Below, piece after piece: positions 8,947 to 16,115 of a stretch of 64,000 bases of DNA. Both the position numbers and the translations under genes were made by a program. This DNA comes from Luteibacter rhizovicinus DSM 16549. Its GTDB lineage: Bacteria > Pseudomonadota > Gammaproteobacteria > Xanthomonadales > Rhodanobacteraceae. Each line of letters starts with the position of its first letter. Within the stretch, counting starts at the first letter, position 1. Location of the stretch: NCBI RefSeq assembly GCF_001887595.1, contig NZ_CP017480.1, positions 3,190,001 through 3,254,000 on the forward strand, given 5' to 3'. The notes under the pieces were generated by a model. That model was not told the origin of the DNA, searched no databases, and saw only the letters and a list, made by a program, of their open reading frames with translations.

Positions 8947-9309
8947 ATGGCGATGGTTCACTGGGTCCAGATGGGGGAACGGCAATACGCGATCCTGGAA
9001 GGGACGTCGCGGGCGTTCGCCCGCGTCAGTCCCCAAGATGGGGTCTGGGTAGTCCGTTGGCGCTACGGGCCGCGGCGCGGGCAGGGCGCCACGGTGAAGG
9101 GCGTTTCCCTGATGCAACGCATGGTCATGCGTTGGGCGGAGCATAACGAGGCACGGCTGCGTAAGCTGATTCCTGTCGAGAGCCGGCCCTACGACCCGCC
9201 CTCGGCGCTCGAACGCTACTTCTACGACGCCATCTGGCCAGGTTACGTGCCCGCGTCCCGCTGCCCGCGACGGGCGAGCAGGGAAGTGACTGATCCGGTC
9301 CCGCCGTGA
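8947..9309 (+). CDS. Hypothetical protein
   Basis: 120 residues, cytoplasmic by appearance, with no signal peptide or membrane segment. The first part is strand-rich (WVQMGERQYAILEGTSRAFARV, VWVVRWRYGP) and the middle is basic and helical (LMQRMVMRWAEHNEARLRKL). The Pro/Arg-rich last 20 residues look disordered. A second in-frame ATG lies at 8953. Codon use matches the neighbours, which supports it being real, but I do not recognise the family. Confidence 0.55.
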   Translation: MAMVHWVQMGERQYAILEGTSRAFARVSPQDGVWVVRWRYGPRRGQGATVKGVSLMQRMVMRWAEHNEARLRKLIPVESRPYDPPSALERYFYDAIWPGYVPASRCPRRASREVTDPVPP

Positions 9310-9396
9310 GTCGCGGCATAGACCATCGGTCGGTGTTGAGCAGCTCCTGCGTCAGTCTTATATTCGGCGTCCAAGGGGTTTACGGGGAGTGGAACT

Positions 9397-9861
9397 ATGC
9401 GTGATGCAACGCGCTTGCTGGGGCTCGCTGGCCTGTTGTTCGTGGCGGTGGTTTTACGCCCGGCCGCAGCGGCTACGTCCGCATCGACAGAGGCGGAGAT
9501 CACGCGCCTGGAGGACGACTGGCGCACGGCCCGGATCAAGGGCGATACCGTTTTTCTCGAGCATTTCTACGCGAAGGACCTGGTCATCCAGGGCATGAAC
9601 GGTTCAGCACTTCCCCGCGACGAGGATATCGCGCTGTTCGCCAGCGGGCAGATCAAGCCGTCGTTCATCGACCATGGCCCGCTGCGCATCCAGTTGATGG
9701 GCGACACGGCCGTCGTTACCGGGACCGATCATCTCGGCGGGACTTACAAGGGTCACTCGGGGGAAATGAACCTGCGTTTCACCGATGTCTTTTTCCGGCG
9801 GGACGGTCGCTGGCAGCTCGTGGCGACCCAGGCCACAAAGATCGCCGACCCGCCCCATTGA
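9397..9861 (+). CDS. Secreted NTF2-like (DUF4440) protein 3
   Basis: 154 residues with GGGGAG seven bases before the ATG. A signal peptide (LLGLAGLLFVAVVLRPAAAA) precedes a DUF4440-type domain: EITRLEDDWRTARIKGD, then FYAKDLVIQG, and the closing RFTDVFFRRDGRWQLVATQATKI, where RDGRWQLVA-x-Q is very characteristic. It is the third NTF2-fold gene within 3.2 kb, although more similar in pattern to DUF4440 than the first two. No ligand or activity can be read from the sequence. Confidence 0.85.
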   Translation: MRDATRLLGLAGLLFVAVVLRPAAAATSASTEAEITRLEDDWRTARIKGDTVFLEHFYAKDLVIQGMNGSALPRDEDIALFASGQIKPSFIDHGPLRIQLMGDTAVVTGTDHLGGTYKGHSGEMNLRFTDVFFRRDGRWQLVATQATKIADPPH

Positions 9862-9926
9862 CCCGGGCGCTTTCCTCCCACACATAGGGTGCATCACTTA
9901 ACCCGTCCCCTTTGCAGGTGGCACCC

Positions 9927-10268
9927 ATGTCCCCCGATCGCTTCGTCCTGGCCATCCAGAACGCCGTGGTCCGCGACAATCTCGCGGTCTACGACGAAAT
10001 GTTTCGCACCACACCGGTGGAATGCGCCGTGGATCCCCTGTGGATCCGTGCCCTGACGATGTTCAATTCGCTGGACGAGGAAGGCAAGGAAACACTCATC
10101 GAAGTGATCCGCAACATCATGATCGACACGACGGCGAACATGCTGGGGATCTTCGACGGTTGCTGCCCGGTGTCGGGTATCGAAGCCGACGTGACGCTCT
10201 CGGTCGGCGGGCAGCCGATCGGTGGCGAACTGCAGGAACTCTTCCTGGAACTGAACGAATCCGAATGA
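9927..10268 (+). CDS. Small acidic hypothetical protein
   Basis: 113 residues from ATG 9927, which has AGGTGG just upstream; a TTG at 9912 is an unlikely alternative. The protein is acidic and looks soluble: a helical first half (DRFVLAIQNAVVRDNLAVYDEMF, LDEEGKETLIEVIRNIMID), a middle with CC in FDGCCPVSG, and a short strand region (ADVTLSVGGQPIGGELQELFLEL). Residue pattern and codon use are those of a real gene; I do not recognise the family. Confidence 0.65.
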   Translation: MSPDRFVLAIQNAVVRDNLAVYDEMFRTTPVECAVDPLWIRALTMFNSLDEEGKETLIEVIRNIMIDTTANMLGIFDGCCPVSGIEADVTLSVGGQPIGGELQELFLELNESE

Positions 10269-10320
10269 CGTCTCCGCGCGACGCTGGCACACTCGGTCTT
10301 CGCTCCATGCAAGGTTGTCC

Positions 10321-11298
10321 ATGCGTTCCCATGCCCTCAAGGCGGTGGCGATCGCGCTGATCTCGGCGCTGTTCTTCACCTTCACCTATGTCCTCAATCG
10401 TGCCGTCGTCAGTGGCGGGGGGCATTGGCAGTGGGCGGTGATCCTTCGTTACCTGATTACCTTGCCGCTCCTCGCGCTCGTGCTGCCGTTCCAGGGTGGC
10501 TTCGGTGCCTTGCCTTACGAGCTGCGCCGACATACGCGCCAGTGGCTGACGTGGAGCAGCGTGGGCTTCGTGCTGTTTGGCGTGCCGCTGACCTGGGCGG
10601 CGAGTAGCGGGCCGTCGTGGCTGGTCGCCGGTAGTTTTCAGACCACGGTGCTGGCGGGGCCGTTGCTGGCGCCTTTCATTTATCGGGACGAAAGGGCGCG
10701 CTGGCACGTCGCTGCCTTGTCCATCGGTGTGTTGATCGTCGGTGGAGTGATGCTGCTGCAGTTCGGGCATTCGCACGGGGCACTTGATGCATCGGCGTGG
10801 CTGGCCGTCGGCGCGGTGGTGTTTTCTGCCTTCGCCTATCCGCTGGGCAACCGGATGATCCTTCTACATCTCGAACGGACGGGGACGAAGCTCGGGCCGG
10901 TGCAGCGTGTGTTCGGGATGACGCTGGCGAGTTGGCCGTTGTGGCTTCTGCTCGCTGTGGTGACGTGGTTCACCGTGGGGCCGCCGTCACTGCGCGAGGC
11001 GCTGCTGGCAGGCGGTGTGGCCTTGTCGTCCGGCGTGATTGCCACCGTGCTGTTCTTCCATGCCACGGAGATGGTCGGGCGGCAGCCCACAGCCTTGGCC
11101 GGTGTGGAAGCGATGCAGGCCGCCGAGCTGCTGTTTGCCACCGTCGTGGGCGTGATCTTCCTGCACGAAGCGTTACCCGGGCCGGTTGCCGCGTTGGGCG
11201 CCGTCGCCATCATGGTCGGGATCGCCTTGTTCGCGTGGGTCAGCGGACGGGAAGCTGTCTCGGATGCCCAGGACGCCGTGGCCGATCGTGGCGCTTGA
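10321..11298 (+). CDS. DMT-superfamily efflux transporter (EmrE-like, 10 TM)
   Basis: 325 residues from ATG 10321 with AAGG six bases upstream. About ten hydrophobic segments are visible, from VAIALISALFFTFTYVLNRAV to AIMVGIALFAWVS, in two five-helix halves as in the drug/metabolite transporter superfamily. The early FTYVLNR segment and the EAMQAAELLFATVVGVIFLHE motif fit the family annotated as multidrug resistance efflux transporter (PF13536). The substrate cannot be predicted. It is monocistronic by spacing. Confidence 0.85.
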   Translation: MRSHALKAVAIALISALFFTFTYVLNRAVVSGGGHWQWAVILRYLITLPLLALVLPFQGGFGALPYELRRHTRQWLTWSSVGFVLFGVPLTWAASSGPSWLVAGSFQTTVLAGPLLAPFIYRDERARWHVAALSIGVLIVGGVMLLQFGHSHGALDASAWLAVGAVVFSAFAYPLGNRMILLHLERTGTKLGPVQRVFGMTLASWPLWLLLAVVTWFTVGPPSLREALLAGGVALSSGVIATVLFFHATEMVGRQPTALAGVEAMQAAELLFATVVGVIFLHEALPGPVAALGAVAIMVGIALFAWVSGREAVSDAQDAVADRGA

Positions 11299-11352
11299 CG
11301 CTGCCGCCACACGCAGGGCGTAGGCTGCAAGGCGACTCCAGGAGACCCCGTC

Positions 11353-11808
11353 ATGAAATCGCTCACGCTCGCATTGCTGCTTGGCCTCCCGCTCATGGCA
11401 TCGGGACAGACGCCGCCGGGTGTCCAAGGCCATGCCGCACCCGTACCAGAACCGATGAAGCGCTTTGCGTGGAGGGACGAAGCCGCTGGCTACACGTTCG
11501 TCGCACCGCCGCGCTGGGCGGGCAAGGTGAAGGCCGTGCCGCTGGATTCGAAGGCGTTGGCGAAGTCCGGAGCGACGAGTGGCGTGCGCTTCGTCGCCGG
11601 GGCGACGACCTTGCTGGTCCTCATGGCCGCCGACTCTGTTCGCGCGAACGCGCTGATGACGACGGGTAATCGCGAGTTGTCGCGCCATGACGGACATGTT
11701 GTGGCGGTGAAGGCCGAGGCGGATGGGGGGAGCCTGGCGTTGACGGATGACGAGTTGGCGTCGGCGATTCAGTGGGATGGCGGTGGGGCGGGCACGGTGG
11801 CGCGGTAG
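11353..11808 (+). CDS. Secreted hypothetical protein
   Basis: 151 residues, with GGAGA eight bases before the ATG. A signal peptide (LTLALLLGLPLMASGQ) is followed by a small domain with FAWRDEAAGYTFVAPPRWAGKV, the opening seen in many small periplasmic proteins where a Y-x-F-x-x-P strand is followed by W. The C-terminal 20 residues are Gly/Ala-rich. No catalytic motif. Function unknown. Confidence 0.65.
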   Translation: MKSLTLALLLGLPLMASGQTPPGVQGHAAPVPEPMKRFAWRDEAAGYTFVAPPRWAGKVKAVPLDSKALAKSGATSGVRFVAGATTLLVLMAADSVRANALMTTGNRELSRHDGHVVAVKAEADGGSLALTDDELASAIQWDGGGAGTVAR

Positions 11809-11832
11809 TCGTGAGGCTGAGGCGAGTTCCTT

Positions 11833-11854
11833 TCGCCGATGAATCGGCTCCCAC
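11833..11854. repeat. Single REP arm (type A)
   Basis: TCGCCGATGAATCGGCTCCC followed by AC: one arm of the dispersed REP, in the GGCTCCCAC variant, without a partner arm nearby. It lies between the secreted protein gene and the MFS transporter. Confidence 0.8.
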
Positions 11855-11951
11855 AGGAAGCTGATCTAGAAAGTCGATTGATTCGTTTTGGGTATGGAAG
11901 CGGAGTTTCCGCTCTATCGATCCGACTCAATTCAGGGACTAGCCTTGTCGC

Positions 11952-13211
11952 ATGGCTCAATCCCTGGAGGTTCCCGTGGACGGCTCGTCGTCCGCCGCGC
12001 CGGCGGTTGTCGTGGATCGGCGCATTCGTCATGGCACGCCCGCCTTCCGGCGTACCAATCTCGCCCTGTTCTCGTCGGGCTTCGCGACCTTCGGTCTGCT
12101 GTATTGCGTGCAGCCCCTGTTGCCGGCGTTCTCACGCGCCTTTTCCCTGGACGCGGCATCGAGCAGCCTGTCGCTCTCGCTGACGACGGGCGTTCTGGCC
12201 GTGTCGATGCTGTTCGCCGGTGCCATCTCGGATGTGTTCGGCCGCAAGCCGGTCATGCTCACCTCGCTGCTTGGCTCGTCGCTGCTCGTCCTGCTCAGTG
12301 CGATGGCGCCGAACTGGGGCACCTTCCTCGTCCTGCGGGCACTGCTCGGCATAACGCTGGCCGGCTTGCCGGCCGTCGCGATGACCTACGTGAGCGAAGA
12401 GATCCACGGTGACTCGCTGGGCTTCGCCATGGGCCTCTACATCGGCGGCAACGCGATCGGCGGTATGGGTGGGCGATTGATCTCCGGCTTCGCCGCGGAT
12501 CACGCATCGTGGCGTGTCGCCATCGCGATCATCGGTGCCTTGGGTCTGCTTGCCGCGGTGCTCGTCGCACGTGGCTTGCCTGCCTCGGTGCATTTCGAAA
12601 AACGTCGTGCGCATCCGCGCGAGCTGCTTGCCTCGTTCGCGTCGCTATGGCGCGACAAGGGGCTGCCCTGGCTGTTTGCCGAAGGCTTCCTGCTGATGGG
12701 CGCCTTCGTCACGATCTACAACTACGTGGCCTATCGCCTCCTTGCGCCACCGTTCTCATTGTCGCAATCGCACGTCGGTGCGGTGTTCATGGTCTACGTG
12801 GTCGGCGTGGCGAGCTCGGCGTGGATGGGCAAGGTCGCCGACAAGCTCGGTCGTCACCGCGTGCTGTGGACCACCTTCGTCATCATGCTTGCCGGCGTGG
12901 TGCTCACGGCGAGCGCGTCGCTGTGGGCGATCGTCGCGGGCATCGCGATGATGACCTTCGGTTTCTTCGGCGGTCATTCCATCGCCAGTGGCTGGGTCGG
13001 CAAGCGGGCGACGTTCGCGCGTGCGCATGCGTCGTCGTTCTACCTGTTCTCGTACTACATGGGCTCGAGCATCGCGGGCTCGCTGGGTGGACTCGCCTGG
13101 ACACACGCCGGTTGGAACGGCGTCGTGGCGTATGTCGCCGTCCTGGTCCTCGCCGGCCTGGCGATCGCCGTGAAGCTGCGCCGCCTCAGGCCTTCAGCAT
13201 CAGCTGCGTGA
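11952..13211 (+). CDS. MFS transporter (YnfM-like)
   Basis: 419 residues, close to E. coli YnfM (417). Twelve hydrophobic segments are visible, with the MFS loop motif DVFGRKPVM between helices 2 and 3, the second copy ADKLGRHRVL between helices 8 and 9, and the proton-antiporter-type RALLGITLAGLPAVAMTYVSEE in helix 4-5. The N-terminal about 35 residues are hydrophilic. The neighbouring LysR gene, convergent here, parallels the ynfL-ynfM pairing in E. coli, where the two are divergent. The last 26 bases overlap the 3' end of that LysR gene. Probable drug or metabolite efflux; substrate unknown. Confidence 0.88.
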   Translation: MAQSLEVPVDGSSSAAPAVVVDRRIRHGTPAFRRTNLALFSSGFATFGLLYCVQPLLPAFSRAFSLDAASSSLSLSLTTGVLAVSMLFAGAISDVFGRKPVMLTSLLGSSLLVLLSAMAPNWGTFLVLRALLGITLAGLPAVAMTYVSEEIHGDSLGFAMGLYIGGNAIGGMGGRLISGFAADHASWRVAIAIIGALGLLAAVLVARGLPASVHFEKRRAHPRELLASFASLWRDKGLPWLFAEGFLLMGAFVTIYNYVAYRLLAPPFSLSQSHVGAVFMVYVVGVASSAWMGKVADKLGRHRVLWTTFVIMLAGVVLTASASLWAIVAGIAMMTFGFFGGHSIASGWVGKRATFARAHASSFYLFSYYMGSSIAGSLGGLAWTHAGWNGVVAYVAVLVLAGLAIAVKLRRLRPSASAA

Positions 13212-14076
13212 AGGTTTTTACCAGCGGCGACGTATCGCTGCGGCGGTGCACGAGGTAGAGGGCACTGGCGGCATCGGGCGAATCGATGGGTACGTAGGCC
13301 ACCCCTTCGACATGCACCTGACTCATCGATTGCGGCAGCACGGCCACGCCGAGTCCGGCCGCGACGAGGCCCACCATGGTGGCGGACTCGCCGGCTTCCT
13401 GGGCGATGCGTGGTGCGAAACCGGCATGACGGCACATGGCCTGGACTTGCGCGGCGACACCCGTCCCTGCGTTCCGGCTGAAGACGACGAACGGCTCCGC
13501 GGCGAGTTGTTCGACGCGCACGCGCGGACGACGTCCCTTTGCCAGCGGATGGTCGGCGCGCAACACGGCCACGAGCGGATCGTCCACCAGCTTGCGCGCG
13601 ACCAGCGCCGGCGGCAGGTCGGTGCCGCGAATCAGTCCGACTTGCTGGCTGCCATCGAGCAATCTCTCGATCTGCTGCAGCGTGTTGTGTTCCTTCAGCA
13701 CCAGGCGCACGGCCGGAAAAGCCTCGCGAAACGCACGCACGGCGCGTGGAAAGCGGGCGATCAAAGGCGTGCTTTGCGTGAACCCGACATGTAATTCGCC
13801 GATCTCGCCGCGTTCGGCGCGACGGGCGAGGTCGCCGGCTTCATCCACCCGGGCGAGGATCTCCCGGGCGTCGTCGAGATAGACGCGCCCCGCATCGGTC
13901 AACTCGACGCGCCGGTTGGTTCGGCGTAACAACCGAACCCCGAGCATCCCTTCGAGATCGCGGATCTGCTGGCTCAGCGGCGGCTGGGAAATGCCCAGCC
14001 GCTCGGCGGCACGGCTGAAATGCAGCTCATCGGCGACGGCAATGAAGTAACGCAGGTGCCGTAGCTCGATGTTCAT
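13186..14076 (-). CDS. LysR-family transcriptional regulator (YnfL-like)
   Basis: 296 residues. N-terminal winged HTH: MNIELRHLRYFIAVADELHF, then AAERLGISQPPLSQQIRDLE, the classic LysR recognition region. A periplasmic-binding-type effector domain follows (ELHVGFTQSTPLIARFPRAV; GLVAAGLGVAVLPQS). The gene is convergent with the YnfM-like transporter and overlaps it by 26 bases at the 3' ends, which suggests that the two transcripts could interfere. It probably controls the transporter, judging from the ynfL/ynfM precedent; the inducer is unknown. Confidence 0.9.
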   Translation of the reverse strand: MNIELRHLRYFIAVADELHFSRAAERLGISQPPLSQQIRDLEGMLGVRLLRRTNRRVELTDAGRVYLDDAREILARVDEAGDLARRAERGEIGELHVGFTQSTPLIARFPRAVRAFREAFPAVRLVLKEHNTLQQIERLLDGSQQVGLIRGTDLPPALVARKLVDDPLVAVLRADHPLAKGRRPRVRVEQLAAEPFVVFSRNAGTGVAAQVQAMCRHAGFAPRIAQEAGESATMVGLVAAGLGVAVLPQSMSQVHVEGVAYVPIDSPDAASALYLVHRRSDTSPLVKTFTQLMLKA

Positions 14077-14080
14077 GCGA

Positions 14081-14947
14081 TCAGTCGGGGCGGACGCGGA
14101 TCAGGCCTTCCTGCGCCGTGGAGGCGACGAGTCGGCCATCACGTGTGTAGATCATGCCGCGTGCAAGACCGCGCGCACCTTGCGAGGTCGGGCTATCGAA
14201 CGAATACAGCAACCACTCGTCGATGCGGAACGGGCGGTGGAACCACAGGGCGTGATCCAGGCTGGCCATTTGCATGTTGCGGGTGAGATAGGAAATGCCG
14301 TGGGGCAGGGTGGCCGTACCGATCAGGTGGAAGTCCGAGGCATAGGCGAGCAGGGCCTGGTGCAGCGACTGCGTGTCCTCGATCGGCGCGGTGAGCCGGA
14401 ACCAGATGTGCTGGTACGGCGGACGCTTGGCCGGACGCAGCTCATCGCGCGGCCACACGTGGCGAAACTCGAACGGACCGTTGATGCCGAGCCAGCGCTG
14501 GGTTTTTTCCGGCAGCTTGGCGACCTGCTCCGCGTTCATCGCGTGCATCGGCTCGATGTCTTCCGGTGCCGGCACTTCCGGCATGGTCATCTGGTGCTCG
14601 TAGCCGGTCTCCGGCTCCTGGAACGAGATGGAACCGTTGAGGATGGGCTGGCCATGCTGGATCGCGACCACGCGGCGCGACGAGAACGAACCGCCGTCGC
14701 GCGTGCGCTCCACGCTGTAGACGATCGGCGCGTTGATGTCGCCGGCGCGAAGAAAGTACGCGTGCAACGAGTGCGCTTCGCGCTTGGCATCGACGGTACG
14801 CTGCGCGGCCGACAGTGCCTGGCCAAGTACCTGGCCACCGAAGACGAAGCGTGTGCCGATGTCCCGACTCTGGCCGCGGAAGAGGTTGTCTTCCAGGCGT
14901 TCGAGTTCGAGGAGTTCGACGAGCTCGCCGACGTGAGTTTCCGACAT
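14081..14947 (-). CDS. tesB: Acyl-CoA thioesterase II
   Basis: 288 residues from ATG 14947 (E. coli TesB 286). Double hot-dog fold landmarks: RGQSRDIGTRFVFGGQVLGQ near the start, SLHAYFLRAGD, and the C-terminal hot-dog with LDHALWFHRPFRIDEWLLY, which includes the Asp of the catalytic triad. It hydrolyses medium and long-chain acyl-CoAs in the cytoplasm. The start at 15031 would extend into Pro/Arg-rich non-coding sequence and is rejected. It ends four bases before the LysR start, so these two minus-strand genes may share a transcript. Confidence 0.94.
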   Translation of the reverse strand: MSETHVGELVELLELERLEDNLFRGQSRDIGTRFVFGGQVLGQALSAAQRTVDAKREAHSLHAYFLRAGDINAPIVYSVERTRDGGSFSSRRVVAIQHGQPILNGSISFQEPETGYEHQMTMPEVPAPEDIEPMHAMNAEQVAKLPEKTQRWLGINGPFEFRHVWPRDELRPAKRPPYQHIWFRLTAPIEDTQSLHQALLAYASDFHLIGTATLPHGISYLTRNMQMASLDHALWFHRPFRIDEWLLYSFDSPTSQGARGLARGMIYTRDGRLVASTAQEGLIRVRPD

Positions 14948-14996
14948 GAGGGTGCCTTCTGAACGGGGCGCGATAGAGCGCGGAGTATAGCGGGCC

Positions 14997-15551
14997 TCAG
15001 CCCCCGAGCCGGCCCAGGCGCCCGGCGTCATACGCGCGGACCCAGGGGAACTGCGGGCCGGGATCGCGCTTGCGTGGCACTTCGTTCCCGGGGTCGTCGC
15101 TGGAGGGGACCATGGCGGTGTCCAGGTCTTCGTGGCCGGCGATGTGCCTGAGCGACGGGAAGTGTGCGGTCAGATGATCGAGCAGGGCGCGCAGGGCGGT
15201 GATCTGCACCTCCGGGTAGGGCTCGGTCATGGTCTGTTTCGCCGAATGGAACCAATCCGGGTAGCGCCCCGTGTTGACCAGTTCGATGCCGATGGAGCGC
15301 GGGTTGTAGCCGCGCGTGTGGTGGGCGACGCGCAGGGGATCCACGTAACAGAGCACCGTGCCGTCGCGGTCGACGTAGTAGTGGCCGCTGTTACCGGCAC
15401 CTGTCTCGTACAGCACCTTCTCGCCGTACTCCCTGGCCGTGGCCAGGTCGGGCAGCTCGGTACAGTGGATGACCACGAGGTCGATGGTGTCCGCGGCCCG
15501 TTCAGGCAGGCGGCCGACATAGGGCAGGGGGGTGTCGAGAATGTCGATCAT
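14997..15551 (-). CDS. N-acetylmuramoyl-L-alanine amidase (Amidase_2 type)
   Basis: 184 residues from ATG 15551. Amidase_2/PGRP motifs: DLVVIHCTELPD (first Zn-binding His), YYVDRDGTVLCYVDPLRVAHHT (middle region with second His), SIGIELVNTGRYPDW and the C-terminal HIAGHEDLDTAMVPSSDDPG (third His region plus acidic residue). These are the features of AmpD-like or AmiD-like amidases that split the bond between MurNAc and L-Ala. No signal peptide is evident, so it may be cytosolic and act in anhydro-muropeptide recycling, as AmpD does; this localisation is inference. Divergent from the hydrolase at 15597 with a 45-base gap. Confidence 0.87.
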   Translation of the reverse strand: MIDILDTPLPYVGRLPERAADTIDLVVIHCTELPDLATAREYGEKVLYETGAGNSGHYYVDRDGTVLCYVDPLRVAHHTRGYNPRSIGIELVNTGRYPDWFHSAKQTMTEPYPEVQITALRALLDHLTAHFPSLRHIAGHEDLDTAMVPSSDDPGNEVPRKRDPGPQFPWVRAYDAGRLGRLGG

Positions 15552-15596
15552 GGCGCTTTGATAACATAGCCGGTCATTCCGCGTCCGGAGACCGCC

Positions 15597-16115
15597 ATGC
15601 GCGGCCACATCATTCTTTCCCACGGTTCCGATTCGGGCCCCGATGCCACCAAGGTGAGCGTCCTGGCGGGCCTGGCCGAATCGCTCGGCTGGACCACGGT
15701 CCGGCCGGATTACCGTGAGGACGACGCCCGCGGCTATGCCGGCAGCATCGATCCACGCCTGGCCCAGCTGGCCCGGGCGATCGCGGACTCACCCGCGCCG
15801 CCGGTCCTGGTGGGATCGAGCATGGGCGCCTTCGTCTCCGGCCTCGCCTCGCTGGACGCACCGGTGGCCGGCCTGTTCCTGCTGGCCCTGCCGACGACGA
15901 TTCCGGGCTACCCCCGGGATTTCGCCCTGCGTCCCGGCGTTCCCTCCTTTCTCGTCCATGGCTACGCCGACGATGTCTGCCCCCTGGACGAGGCGCTGGC
16001 CTTTGCCCGCGCTCATGCCATTCCCGCCCTGCTCGTGCAGGACGACCATCGCCTAGGCGCCACCTTGCCCGACATCGAAGCCGAGTTCCTTCGCTTCCTG
16101 GGGAACCTCGCATGA
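15597..16115 (+). CDS. Small alpha/beta hydrolase
   Basis: 172 residues. Starts MRGHIILSHGSDSGPDATKV (oxyanion HG), with nucleophile elbow VGSSMG, acid in VHGYADDVCPL and a His in VQDDHRLG. This is the compact alpha/beta-hydrolase type related to RBBP9/YdeN or TesA-like esterases with no lid domain. The substrate is unknown. The end overlaps the rlmKL start by ATGA, so both are coupled. Confidence 0.85.
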   Translation: MRGHIILSHGSDSGPDATKVSVLAGLAESLGWTTVRPDYREDDARGYAGSIDPRLAQLARAIADSPAPPVLVGSSMGAFVSGLASLDAPVAGLFLLALPTTIPGYPRDFALRPGVPSFLVHGYADDVCPLDEALAFARAHAIPALLVQDDHRLGATLPDIEAEFLRFLGNLA

